NCBI GenBank assembly: GCA_943704495.1
Contig: CALSCR010003962.1
Location: 1-23,204 of the forward strand
Reading direction: 5' to 3'
DNA length: 23,204 nt
Source of the DNA: Pigoraptor chileana
Taxonomy: Eukaryota > Opisthokonta > Filasterea
Shown: positions 12,401 to 22,205 of the stretch, piece after piece
How the letters are laid out: the number at the start of each line of letters is the position of its first letter
Position numbering within the stretch: position 1 is the first letter of the stretch
Translations under genes and position numbers: made by a program
The notes under the pieces: generated by a model
Seen by the model: the letters and a program-made list of their open reading frames with translations, nothing else
Databases searched by the model: none
What the model was told of the DNA's origin: nothing

Positions 12401-14070
12401 ACAGCCGTGTTTGTTGGCGAGGCTAAGGAGTGGATGGGTGACCTCATCGAGCGCGCCAAGAACCTCAAGGTATGCTGCTGTTTGGTGTCCTTGACAGTGT
12501 TTGATTTGTATTTGGTCTTTGAACTGATGCTGTTGTGGCAGTGGTGCTCGCTGTGGCGCCCAACCCAACACGAGCGCTGCTTCTTTCCGTCGTAGGCTTG
12601 TGTAGGGTTGGTGTTGGTGTCGCATGGGATTGTTGCGTGCAATGGCATCTATGTTTGTGCCTGATGTTGGATTTTTCTCAGCCTGTTAATGCTTTTGAAT
12701 GGGAATGTTAGTTCATTGCGACACTGTTTCATTATTATTGTAGAGACCGATTGTGGGAGTGTATGTTTTATGTGTGACTTATTGTGTCTGTGTATGTGAC
12801 TGATTTTGTGAGTGTGTGTGTGCTGTGGCTGCACATGCTTGCATCACTTGATAACACGGCTTTGTTGCGTTGTGCTTGCCGTTTCACGTGCAGGTCAACA
12901 ACGGACTCCTCCCGGGTACCGACATTGGACCGCTGATTTCGCCCGCCGCAAAGGACCGCGTGCACCGCCTCATTCAGTCGGGCGTTGACGAGGGCGCATC
13001 GCTCATTCTCGACGGCCGCAACATCCGGGTGCCCGGATACGAGAGCGGAAACTTTGTCGGCCCGACCATTCTCACTAACGTGCGTGTCTGCATTGATATG
13101 TCTCTTACTTTTCCTTCAGTTAGCGCTGTTTCTGCATTTTTGCTTGTGGATGCCGCGTTGATTGATATGATTCAAGCCCGTGTCTTGGGCGTTGTGCCCA
13201 TGGACTCTACATGTCGGGCTGATGGCGATATGTCCAATCACGTGACTGCCCCATGCGCCCTGTTGACCCCTGCGTCTAGTCAACGGAGAGAGTGTGTGTA
13301 GGATTCAAGTCAGTGTCTTAGGCGCTATGCCCATAGACTTCGCAAGAGAGAGAGAGAGAGAGCGCGCGCGTCTACCTGTTTTGCGTTGGTCTGGACTAAT
13401 GTGCGACCTTTGCGCGGTGATGCTGTTTGTGACTGCTGCTTTCCTCAGGTGAAGCCCAACATGGCGTGCTACCAGGAGGAGATCTTTGGCCCCGTGCTTG
13501 TGTGTCTGAACGTTGACACCCTCGATGAGGCCATTGAAATCATCAACAAGTGAGTGTCTATCTGTCGGTCTTTGTGCTGCACGCCGGGATTATGCATCCC
13601 GTTTAATCTGTGTCTCCATACTGTCGTTCTGACTCATCATGTGACGTACCTGACCGCGCATTGCAGCAACCCGTATGGCAACGGCACTGCAATCTTCACC
13701 AACTCCGGTGCGACCGCTCGCAAGTTCCAGACTGAGGTTGACGTGGGCCAGGTGCGTGCTTGTGTCGTAAGATGTGTGTGTCGCTGTTGACGCATTGTTT
13801 TTGCGCTGTCCATGCGCTATGTCTGTGGTCTCATCTGCGCCATCGAACTGCGGTCGAAATGCCACGCAGATTGGCATCAATGTCCCCATTCCCGTCCCGC
13901 TTCCCATGTTCTCGTTTACGGGATCCCGCAAGTCGTTCTTTGGCGACCTCAACTTCTACGGAAAGGCGGGCATCAACTTCTACACCCAGACGAAGACAAT
14001 CACGAGCTTGTGGAAGGAGACGGATGCGACCCACCGCAAAGCCGCTGTTGCCATGCCCACCATGCGTTAG
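9498..14070 (+). CDS. ALDH6A1: Methylmalonate-semialdehyde dehydrogenase (acylating), mitochondrial
   Basis: Exons: 9498-9530, 9684-9746, 9939-10013, 10138-10299, 10460-10538, 10805-10928, 11257-11287, 11519-11700, 11805-11883, 12281-12469, 12894-13079, 13449-13549, 13667-13751, 13870-14070, giving 529 residues (human 535). The family (known) oxidises methylmalonate or malonate semialdehyde to propionyl-CoA or acetyl-CoA with NAD+ and CoA, in valine and pyrimidine catabolism. Exons 1-2 encode about 32 residues rich in Ser, Ala, Arg and Lys without acids, as in a mitochondrial targeting peptide. Seen: [62 protein letters not shown], catalytic Cys in [10 protein letters not shown] (residue 312), [19 protein letters not shown] and [15 protein letters not shown]. 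Exon 7 is a 31-nt microexon, with the Pro codon before FNFP split across the intron. The start is the first ATG in frame. The gene looks complete. Confidence 0.97.
13168..13214 (+). repeat. Dispersed ~47-bp repeat, copy 2
   Basis: It starts GATTCAAGCCCGTGTCTTGG and ends GGACTCTACATGT. It lies in ALDH6A1 intron 11 (13080-13448), 131 bp before a third copy in the same direction. It aligns without gaps to the copies at 13299 and 14522. Confidence 0.7.
13299..13340 (+). repeat. Dispersed ~47-bp repeat, copy 3
   Basis: It starts GGATTCAAGTCAGTGTCTTA and continues GGCGCTATGCCCATAGACTT. It lies in ALDH6A1 intron 11 and is followed at once by an AG/CG simple repeat. The segment CTATGCCCATAG is itself self-complementary. 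Confidence 0.7.
13345..13370. repeat. (AG)9(CG)4 simple repeat in ALDH6A1 intron 11
   Basis: Nine AG units (13345-13362) pass directly into CGCGCGCG. It abuts dispersed repeat copy 3, as simple repeats often do at the ends of short interspersed elements, though that reading is uncertain. Confidence 0.9.
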
Positions 14071-14416
14071 GCGAGAGCGTTGTCCATGCGCCGCCGTTTG
14101 GCCATGATGCTGACATTGGTTTTGCTGTAATACATTCTTGTTGGCGGCTCGCATTCCATCTTGAACGTCGTCCCGTGTGTGTGTGTGTGTTGTCACTGCA
14201 GCTGAGCAAACTTGTGCGAGTCAGGGGGGCTCGTTGAGACTTCTCGAAAATCACCATGAGAGATTGAGTACTCGTCGTCTACTGGTGTTACAGTCATGCT
14301 ATCGCGGAACTAGAAACAGGCCCCCATTAGGTTTTGATAATTCGCACTTTAGGCGACTGCAATCCCCAGGCTCCCCCAATCACGGCAGAGGGACCACGGT
14401 GACGAAAGAAAAAGGA

Positions 14417-14501
14417 GAATCACATTACTTGGGGGCTACAGTGCTCACGACTCCACATGAATCACATTACTTGGGGGCTACAGTGCTCACGACTCCACAT
14501 G
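14417..14501. repeat. 42-bp tandem duplication, two near-perfect copies
   Basis: Copy 1 is 14417-14458 and copy 2 14459-14500, identical by eye, with one more matching base after. The unit contains ATCACATTACTTGGGGGCTA and ends CGACTCCACAT. Its second half resembles the end of the dispersed repeat at 14522, which ends GAACTCCACATGT. Confidence 0.95.
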
Positions 14502-14521
14502 TGAGAATGTATTCACAAATA

Positions 14522-14570
14522 TTGGATTCAAATCAGCGTCTTTGGGGTTGTGGGCATGAACTCCACATGT
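14522..14570 (+). repeat. Dispersed ~47-bp repeat, copy 4
   Basis: It starts TTGGATTCAAATCAGCGTCT and ends ATGAACTCCACATGT. It lies 21 bp after the 42-bp tandem duplication in the ALDH6A1/GDA convergent region and has the same plus orientation as the other copies. Confidence 0.7.
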
Positions 14571-14978
14571 GGATACAGAGAGAACTGGTAAACATTCATA
14601 ACTTACCACTGAGACTGATTAATGAGAATAAGGTGCCCAGTTAAATTAAATGCAAAAATAAGCGTTACCAATGTTGCGTCGGGTTCTCACTTGGCAGACT
14701 GGGGTAACGTGGGGTTTACACTGTGCGTGATACTGCCAGGGCACCATGGGAAGCTAGCGGTTAGCACGTGCAAACGGTCGTCTACATTCGGAGAAGACAG
14801 CTAGCTGCACGATCATTGACACGCAGGTACGAGACGGCCAACCGGCTAAAAGGCCGTGGTATGACCAATTCAAATCGCATCTATACCAGTTTATCATTGT
14901 ATCGCACGCATCATTCTGCTGAGGCGCACGCAGAGGATGCAAAGCCACGACACACACACACACACTCTCGTGGCCGAA

Positions 14979-17900
14979 TCACTCCGACAGACCACACTTG
15001 GCCGCGAGTGCCTGTCGCGCCAGGCTTGACCGAGAGCGATGCACCACTTTGCCAGCAACAATGACAGTGTCGACGTTCCTGTCCGTCCGTCCGTCAAGGG
15101 AAATGAAGGGTGCGAATGCATTCATACAAAACCATGTAAGTGTGCGCCAAGACAACCTCAACAGGCACACCACTCACTTTGACAGCTGAGCCCAGATCCC
15201 ACTTTACGCATCCCACACCAGCGTCGGCTGCTACCCACTGACCACGTTGGAAGCATTTGATTCATTGCAGGAACATACCTGTCGTCACCCAGAAACATGA
15301 ACTTTTGGAGAACGTCAGCGAGCTCTTGGGAGTCGTAAACGTCAAAAGGAGAGTCGTCCGCAAGGGGGTCCACAATAAGAGCATCGAGGAATTTCCCGGG
15401 AACAAAGTTGCCTATCCGCCCATCCAGAAGCGCATTTAAATGCATCGAGGAAGCCGAAATCAGCGGACAATGCATAAGAGACGAAAGCACATGCGATGCA
15501 AATTGCAGAGGACTGTCAGGATAGGGCGAAAGTGAGTCGCCGCACGAAGTGATCAAAGCCACAGGGCCAATCACCAGGACGCCAAGCCATTGATATGGGC
15601 GACAGAAGGATCGGTCACCTCTACAGAAATTTGGAGAGTATTTGCTGAATCACAACAATAATCGGAAAGTCGATCAAACCCACCGATTGTAGAGTCCATT
15701 CCGAGCACCTCCGCACCGCCCAGCGTGCCGAGGTGAAAGAGGTCGCGGAATTCAAATCTCTGCCACTGCGCATCGAGCATGTGGACGACGGTAGATGCGA
15801 CGAGTGCGTTGCGGGCAGCGTCCAGAATGCTCGGGTGGTATCCGCCACTCATATCTGTGCCCAGGGACACCTTTACCTGAGCCTTTTGCAGGCGACGGAC
15901 GTTGCAAACGCCACTCCCAAGGCTGCAAAACCGAGAGGGAAATGGGGATGAGCCGCGGGGGGGGGGGGGGGGGGGGGGGAGAGGACAACGCACACAAGCA
16001 ATCGCCCGAGTGGCTCAATGCAGTCCACGGAGGCACAACACACCTGAAATTGGAGTTTGGGCAATGCGCAATGCCCGACTGTCGTTCGCGAATGAGGGCG
16101 CATTCGTCGTCGGTGATATGAACACTGCATCAAAATGACGGAGACACGCACGATTTTAAGTCAGTTATTTTTTGGGTGACATGCACACGGATTCCAAGGC
16201 ATGATATTGGGACTAGGTACAGCAGCAAACCACGCATCCAGGGACTGGATCGAAGGTTGCCTCTAAATACTCACACGAGCACATAGTCACTCATGCAGAA
16301 ATCGACCAAAATGTCCGCGCAAGCACATGCAAAAGCACAGCGCACACATGCACACAAACCCGTGAGCGAGGACAGTGCGGTTCGTGAGAAGGCCGAATCG
16401 GTCATACACGGCGGCGTAGTTGGCGTCGTTGGGATGGAGACTGGCAACCCAGGCCACCTCCTCCTTGTTTTCGTCGAGGTGCGTCTGCACGGGCACATCG
16501 TAACTGCACACCCAAACGCATCAGGCGTGCTCGTTAGTTGTGGCAGCATCCATAACCACTGAGGGTTGCGATGCCCGATGTGCATGCTGCCATTCTTCAC
16601 AAGGGGTGCGTATGTATCCCTGTACATTACAGCCATCAGAGTAATCAAAATCGTCACAGCACACACAGCAACACACAAAACGCTGCAGAAACAGGCACAA
16701 AGTACTGCTTTGACAAACAGTAGATAATCCTACTTTTTCACAATCTGTCCCAGTTCCGCCATAAGGGCCTCTGAGCACGTGGGCACAAAGCGCGGGGTGA
16801 CTATCGGCGTGACAAGCGGATGGGCATCCCCCGACGCCCGCAGCTTCTCAATGAGGGCGACCGTGCCCTCAACAGACTCGCGCGTCGTCTCAATATAGAA
16901 ATCGGGGGAGTTGCGGTCCATGCACACCTTGCCAATGAGGGCACGCTGGCCCGCCGTGCGCGCAATGTCCGCCTGAAAAGGAACGCGGCACATTCAAACC
17001 AGTTAAAGTCGTGTATGTGACAACACGGTCAGTGCTGGTTGTACGCGCGCGGTGCGTTGCGGAGGAATGACAAGGCATTGCCTTGGAAGGTTACTGGCCA
17101 GCACGTATCATTCGTACAATCTTACAACAGCAATCACAAGTCCATAAAGCAACGAATCAAAAGTCAAGGGGGAACGAACAAACACCAAGGCACACACACC
17201 AAGGCAAGACAGGCCTCGAGGTGCGTCGTCGCAAAGTAGCAGCACGTGGTTGTGCCGTTGCGCAGGGTCCGCGATACAACATCGGGGTACATTTTCCGTG
17301 CAAATTCAAGGTCCGCAAACCGCGCTTCCGTGGGAAATGTGTATTTCTGTAGCCACCCGAGCAGAGGAAGATCAAGACCTGGGCGTGGTGTGCGAGTGTG
17401 TGAACGAGAGTGTGTGAACGAGAGTGTGTGCCCGTGTATGGGTGTATGAGTGTGTATGTGTGTGCGTGTGCGTGGGTGTGTACGAGTGTGCGTGTACGTG
17501 TGTGTGTGTATGTATGTGTGTGTGTGTGTGCGTGGGTGTGTGTTGTGCGGGCACGTACGTTGTGCGTATGTGTGTGTGTGTGTGCGTGTATGTATGCGTG
17601 TGCACGAGAGTGCGAGGGTGAGCGCACAGCAAGAAAGGGTAGAATAATGGCCGTTAAATTCAATTTATGTCTACAAAATGTACAGTTGGCGCCTGCCCAA
17701 ATAGAGCATCCCTGTCTAAGCACCCATTCTCCATCTGACGCACCGATGCCGGCGTTCGGATACTGTGGGGCGTGGCAGTGCGTGTCGATGAAACCGGGAA
17801 TCATGATCTGCATCGAAGGCAGGTGAGTCACCGCGGAGAAGTCCGGACCGTGCGTGTCCAGATAGTCCGGCAGGTTTGCTGCTTGCCCAAAAAAGAGTAT

Positions 17901-18181
17901 CTGTCGCGGGAGTGCGGTGTTAATGTAGATCGGAGAGCAATGGCCACACAATTGCAAACACTCAAGGGAGGCAGGGAGGCACGATACACAGCCACAGAAG
18001 TGCTTCCCGATGCTGTCTGTGCTGTCTTCAGCATCCAACAACAGACACAACACACCTTGCCATCGGTTCCAACACCGAGCACAGCGTCGTCGATGATCTC
18101 AATGTCACCTGCGCCTCTGGAATGAGCCATGGGCCCTTGATAGACGCGGTCAAGACAGACCGTCGCTGTGCCTGCGGACAT
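14979..18181 (-). CDS. GDA: Guanine deaminase (amidohydrolase family)
   Basis: Exons, minus: 18181-18056, 17900-17744, 17378-17200, 16972-16734, 16503-16360, 16124-16044, 15922-15684, 15411-15279, 15078-14979, giving 465 residues (human 454). The enzyme (known) is a cytosolic zinc hydrolase turning guanine into xanthine and ammonia. Seen: [13 protein letters not shown] (zinc His 83 and 85; human has HIH, here HCH), [58 protein letters not shown] (His 242, Glu 245), [19 protein letters not shown] (His 302), SLGTDMSGG (Asp 332), [10 protein letters not shown] and FLGDDR near the end. All metal and catalytic residues known to me are kept. The start gives an N-terminus aligning with the family. 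It is divergent from AP4M1 (630 bp) and convergent with ALDH6A1. The intron 17379-17743 is mostly GT/CA repeat, and 15923-16043 holds a 23-base C run on the sense strand. Confidence 0.96.
15957..15979. repeat. Poly-G run, 23 bases (poly-C on GDA sense strand)
   Basis: Twenty-three consecutive G on the plus strand lie in the 121-bp GDA intron 15923-16043. On the sense strand it is a pure C tract about 35 bases before the TTTTGCAG acceptor. The length in the assembly may be inaccurate. Confidence 0.95.
17387..17610. repeat. GT-rich imperfect microsatellite in GDA intron 2
   Basis: GT units mixed with GTGC, GTAT and GTGG cover most of intron 17379-17743. It begins with a 14-bp tandem unit AGTGTGTGAACGAG at 17395 and 17409. 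Sense-strand sequence is CA-rich. Long open frames through it are low-complexity artefacts. Confidence 0.9.
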
Positions 18182-18811
18182 CTTGTCGAGCTGAAAGCGC
18201 TACTTTTTTCTTGCGGCGCGCTGCACTCTGTCTGTCTCTTTTTCCTCTTTCTCCCTCTTGTCAGAGTCGATGGACTTTAGTCGATGGGCTTTTAAGTGAG
18301 GGGGTTTGCAATGAAAGGCCTCTCTATCTTTCTCTGCGTTCTCGGAACGCTGGAATGACCAGTTGTCGCATTGCCGTAAATGCTTGTATATGACTAGCCT
18401 CAGCGGGGAGTAGTCTGTCAGGGAAATTTTACCTTTGTGGAGTTCAAAAAAAGGCACAGGTCACGTGAAGGTCCACATCAGCAACTGAATGCGCAAGTCG
18501 ACAGAAAACCCTGCCCTTTGTTTACAAAGAGTCTGCCGCATGACCACCAGCGAATGACCCATTCAAAGCATATGCCACTCGCGCTCTCCCGAATGCGCGC
18601 CCCAGATGCGTGCGACTGACTCGTGGCGATTATGCTCTTTTGGTTTTAGTTGTGCGTGACGACCCATTGACTCCCACTCCCACTCCCACTCCCACCCCCA
18701 CTCCCACCCTTACCCGTTAGAGCGAACGGGCGCGGTGTGCCTGAGGCGTAAAAGTACTGAAGTCTCACCCAGACCCACTTTGAGGGCTGTGGAGCAACCG
18801 ACAGCTGTGGA
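18182..18811. promoter_or_regulatory. Divergent intergenic region between GDA and AP4M1
   Basis: This 630-bp region separates two oppositely directed start codons and must hold both promoters. The only distinct element seen is the CCCACT hexamer array (18671-18715) about 100-140 bp before the AP4M1 start. No coding exon, TATA box or RNA gene was recognised. Confidence 0.6.
18671..18715 (-). promoter_or_regulatory. CTCCCA hexamer array; G-quadruplex-prone on minus strand
   Basis: Hexamers of CTCCCA/CCCACC type repeat about six times. The minus strand has at least six runs of three or more G separated by T or AGT, satisfying the usual G3+N1-7 quadruplex pattern. It is 97-141 bp upstream of the AP4M1 ATG, in a likely promoter. 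A regulatory role is inferred only from position and pattern. Confidence 0.6.
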
Positions 18812-21777
18812 ATGTTGTCGCAGCTCTTTGTCCTCTCTGCGCGGGGGGACACGATCGTGCACCGGGACTGTATCCGCCATCCGCCTGACGGGCTACTCCA
18901 TCATGGCGCGTGCGCAAGTGCAGACTGTCCAAGTGGATGGCAGTGCCATGTGCGCGTGTGTACTTTGTGCTTGCTTCGTGTTCATTGCGTCATCCCATTG
19001 CGTCATCCCTCTCCGTTGTGTGCGACAGTGCAGTGCAGCCGTTGCCTTCCTCAGCCTCTTGTGTTGCCTGCACTTCAACAGACCGCTCTGATGTGCCGCG
19101 ATCATCAACAGAGATCTTCTTCAAGAAGATCCAGGCCATGAAAGGGAATGCTCCTCCGGCATTTGTAAGTGGGGCGACGGTGATGTGTGCCCATGCACAT
19201 CTGTAACAAGTGGTAGATGCTGTACGGACCTATTTCTTGTTGCGGTGCTGCCTCGAGTGCTAATGTGCTCGGTACTGGCTGCCCGTGCATGTGGGGTATT
19301 CTTACTGGAATTATGCGACCACAATGGATAACCCCCCACCCGCGCACGCACTCACACACGCACACACACACAATCGCACCACCAAACACTCCACTCCACT
19401 CCCGCTATTTCCAGAATGTGGATGATGTGCAGTATGTGCACATTAAGCGCAATGCGCTGTATTTTGTGGCCACTTCCAAGTTCAACGTGTCCCCAACATT
19501 TGTTGTTGAGTTTTTGCAGCGAGTCTCAAGCATTATAAAAGGTGAGCAGATTTGCTTTCGGTCGTCGTGCGTCACCTTACCAACCCCTCTTCCTCACATG
19601 CTGATTACACTCGAATCGTTGCAGATTATTGTGGAGTTCTCAACGAAGAGTCGATGCGAACAAACTTTGTGCTTGTGTATGAATTACTCGATGAGCTGGT
19701 GCGTGCATGCTGTGGGGGGTGCATTGATGCATGTGTTTGTGCGTCATGTGTGCGTGTGTGTCAGGGGCGCTCTATGCCTTTGTGATCGCCTTGACAACGT
19801 GTTACTGCACGCGGAGAATGTGTGTGCATGCGCATCACACTCCGCTGAACTGCTCCCTTTTGATTCTCTTCATGTTTATGGAAGCATGCCTCTTATACCT
19901 AGCAATCTCATAAACACACTCAATGGATGTGCGCTGTGTGCGTGTGCGTGTGTGTGCTGTCGCAGCTTGATTTTGGCTATGTCCAGACAGCCTCGACCGA
20001 CCAGCTCAAGGCGTTTGTGTACAACGAGCCCATTGTTGTGGACGATGGCAATGCATCCGGGGGTCTGCTTGGCTTTGGACGCAGCGACCGCACAACCGTC
20101 CCCACCAGTGCAGCAAACAAGCCAGTCGCTTCCAAACAGCGCTCTGGGAAGAATGAGGTGTGTGTGTGTGGGCGTGTGTGTGTGTGTGTGTGCGTGCGTG
20201 TGTGCGTGTGTGTTTGTCGGACTCGCACGGTGATCGGTGCTGTGTGGATGTTGGTGGGTGTAGGTTGTGTGTCGTGGATGTGTGGCTGTTGATTCTGTGT
20301 CGGAATGCCGTTTGTAGTGGCGCAATTGTTGTCTGCAAGCGTTGTCTTGTCTTGACGTCTCCCCTAGAACCCACTATTCTGTTGTGCAATTGTGTCATCA
20401 TATTATTGCCCGATCATACTTATCACGGCGACCTTGTCTTATTGGCTGACATGCGGCACCTCACGTGATGTGTCTCCGCCTCCCCTTTGTCGAGTCCGCG
20501 GGCATAAAATTGGACTGATTTGAATCCTGCATGTTTTTGTTCCAAACATCTGCTGTCGTCTGCCCCATTCTGCTCCTTCAATGCTCCTTCAATGCTCCTT
20601 CAATGCTCCTTCAATGCTCCGGTTTGAATGGCAAGGTCTTTGTGGATCTCATCGAGCGCATCACCCTTCTTGTTGGGCCAAATGGAGCGACCGTGCGATG
20701 CGACGTCGACGGCTCGCTCACTATGAAGAGTTTTCTGGCGGGAACACCCGAACTCCGCCTTGGATTCAACCACGATCTCGTCATTGGTCGCGCGGCTGCA
20801 TCGGCACGCGGATACAGGTGACTCCGCATGGACGCTGATGGGGACAGAACATGTGTCGCGTGTTGGCTACCTGTGACCTGCTCTCTCACGCACGCGGGTG
20901 CTGTATTGGGCGATGTCGGTGGCGAGTGAAAGCAGGAGTGCTTACCTTTTCCCCTCATTTTCATTCACCATTGTTGTCGGTCCGCTGTGGTCAGCTCCGA
21001 GTCGTATGGTGCGGTTGTGCTTGACGACTGCACATTCCACTCGACGGTCGACTTGAGCCACTTTGAGAGTGAGCGCGCCCTGTCAATCACACCCCCGGAG
21101 GGCGAGTTCACAGTCATGTCCTACCGCATGTCGGGCTCGGGTGTGGTGCTTCCATTCAAATTATCCACCTTCATGGAACCCGTGGGCGCGAACAGGCTCG
21201 ATATTGTCGTGAAGGTGGGCGCTCTTATTTGTTCCGTTTGATTGCATTTGTTTCCAATTGTGGCCCGTCTGTTCGTGTCGCACACATCTTAACCATACTG
21301 ATGTGACCTCGGCAGCTTCGGTGCGAGATGCCCGCGGGTGCCGGTGCGCCAGTTGCAGTGCGCATACCGACACCAAAGAGCGCTCTCTCCGTCAGCACTG
21401 AGCTGATAGCCGGCGGTGGACAGACGGTGGAAGTGAAGGACGTTGCATCCGGGGCTTTGGGAGCGTCGGGGGCGTCGGGGGCGTCGGGTGCATTGCCGGC
21501 ACGTGATGGCGTCAAGACGGTCGTGTGGAATGTGCGGCGGGCAGTTGGCGGCGGAGAGTATGCCCTCCGCATCAAGCTCGGCGTGGCGGATGCGGCCTCT
21601 CCGTCGGTGCGCAGGGACATTGGCCCAATCAGCATTGAATTCAACGCCCCCATGTACCTGGCGAGTGGCCTCAGCATACGCTTCTTGCGCGTGATCGACA
21701 GGGGGCGCTCCTACGTGCCCTACCGTTGGGTCCGCTACCTCACTGCCTCCGACTCGTATGTGTGGCGCATCGTGTGA
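18812..21777 (+). CDS. AP4M1: AP-4 complex subunit mu
   Basis: Exons: 18812-18869, 19082-19164, 19415-19541, 19625-19698, 19966-20157, 20636-20817, 20995-21214, 21316-21777, giving 465 residues (human AP4M1 453). The protein (known) is the medium chain of the AP-4 coat at the trans-Golgi network, where its C-terminal domain binds tyrosine-type sorting signals of cargo. Seen: N-terminal longin-like part with MLSQLFVLSARGD, ALYFVATSKFNVSP, VLVYELLDELLDFGYVQTAS (spanning exons 4-5) and a low-complexity linker around residues 145-178; then the mu homology domain with VFVDLIERITLLVGPNG, GSLTMKSFLAGTPELRLGFN, ITPPEGEFTVMSYRMS, VKLRCEMP and the end RWVRYLTASDSYVWRIV, which matches AP-4 mu rather than AP-1, -2 or -3. 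Three Gly-Ala-Ser repeats (21460-21489) lengthen a loop in the last exon. The start is the ATG giving the family N-terminus. It looks complete. Confidence 0.95.
20158..20217. repeat. GT-rich microsatellite at 5' end of AP4M1 intron 5
   Basis: The donor GTGTGTGTG of AP4M1 intron 5 (20158-20635, 478 bp, the longest intron seen) is itself the start of a GT-rich tract. Several GT dinucleotides could serve as donor; the first keeps phase 0. Confidence 0.85.
20571..20620. repeat. 11-bp tandem repeat, 4.5 copies, ahead of a 3' splice site
   Basis: The unit TGCTCCTTCAA starts at 20571, 20582, 20593, 20604 and 20615 (partial), perfect by eye. It ends 15 bp before AP4M1 exon 6, whose acceptor GGCAAG at 20631-20635 has no pyrimidine run next to it. 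The repeat probably supplies the pyrimidine tract and branch-point candidates. Confidence 0.95.
21460..21489 (+). repeat. 9-bp in-frame coding repeat (Gly-Ala-Ser)x3 in AP4M1
   Basis: GGGGCGTCG-type units repeat three times in frame within the last AP4M1 exon. They fall in a part of the mu homology domain where human AP4M1 has no such insert, probably a surface loop. Confidence 0.85.
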
Positions 21778-21989
21778 TTTGTGCCAGGGCTTCACGGGCG
21801 ACTATGAGGATGGATGAGGATGCAAATTCGGTCTCCATCTGCTTGCCGCTGAAATGAATATTTTTGTTGATTTTCGAGTGGCGGTGTTGTTCCCTTAACG
21901 TGGCGTAGGTGGGTTGAGTGCGCATGCTCTGTAGCACCGCGTCTCCTCACCCCCGCATGACATACTCAGCTCCAATGCGTTGTAACCGG

Positions 21990-21995
21990 AATAAA
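21990..21995 (+). terminator. Candidate poly(A) signal AATAAA for AP4M1
   Basis: A canonical AATAAA lies 213 bp past the AP4M1 stop codon and is the only one seen on the plus strand of this gap. Confidence 0.4.
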
Positions 21996-22163
21996 CTGTC
22001 ATGCGTGCTGACCGGACGGGGAGTGTGAGTGCGTCCGCCTGCTGCCGTCGCCACATGCCATCACACTGCCAGGGGTAGGATTTCGCGCAAGCGCTACCAG
22101 AATGACAGTCGGGTGGACGGCAGGCGTCTCTCCAACCCAATAGTGCAGCGGTGTGGACTGTCG

Positions 22164-22205
22164 TATTGCGGTGGATATTGCGGTGGATATTGCGGTGGAT
22201 ATTGC
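22164..22205. repeat. 12-bp tandem repeat, 3.5 copies
   Basis: The unit TATTGCGGTGGA starts at 22164, 22176 and 22188, with a half unit at 22200, perfect by eye. Being a multiple of three it keeps frames open on both strands, but no gene is supported here. Confidence 0.95.

Larger units (their letters stand above)
14071..14978. other. Convergent intergenic region, ALDH6A1 / guanine deaminase
   Basis: Both flanking genes end here, so this 908-bp gap holds two 3' UTRs and needs no promoter. It contains a 42-bp tandem duplication (14417-14501) and dispersed repeat copy 4 (14522-14570). No canonical AATAAA was found for either gene; AATACA near 14128 is a possible variant for ALDH6A1. No coding exon was recognised. 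Confidence 0.75.

Noticed and set aside
14417-14570. CRISPR-like or LTR-like repeat structure
   Set aside because: Repeats are directly adjacent without spacers, are far too short for LTRs, and no polymerase, integrase or capsid reading frame is near; the setting is an intron-rich eukaryotic locus.
14750-14835. tRNA or tRNA-derived SINE suggested by GCGGTTAGCACG and a GGTACGAGAC block 65 bases later
   Set aside because: The A-box and B-box both have mismatches and I could not form acceptor, anticodon or T stems.
17157-18053. 298-codon minus-strand open frame over the GDA region
   Set aside because: Only its first part (up to about 17744) is GDA exon 2; the rest reads through the CA-rich intron and then out of frame across exon 3.
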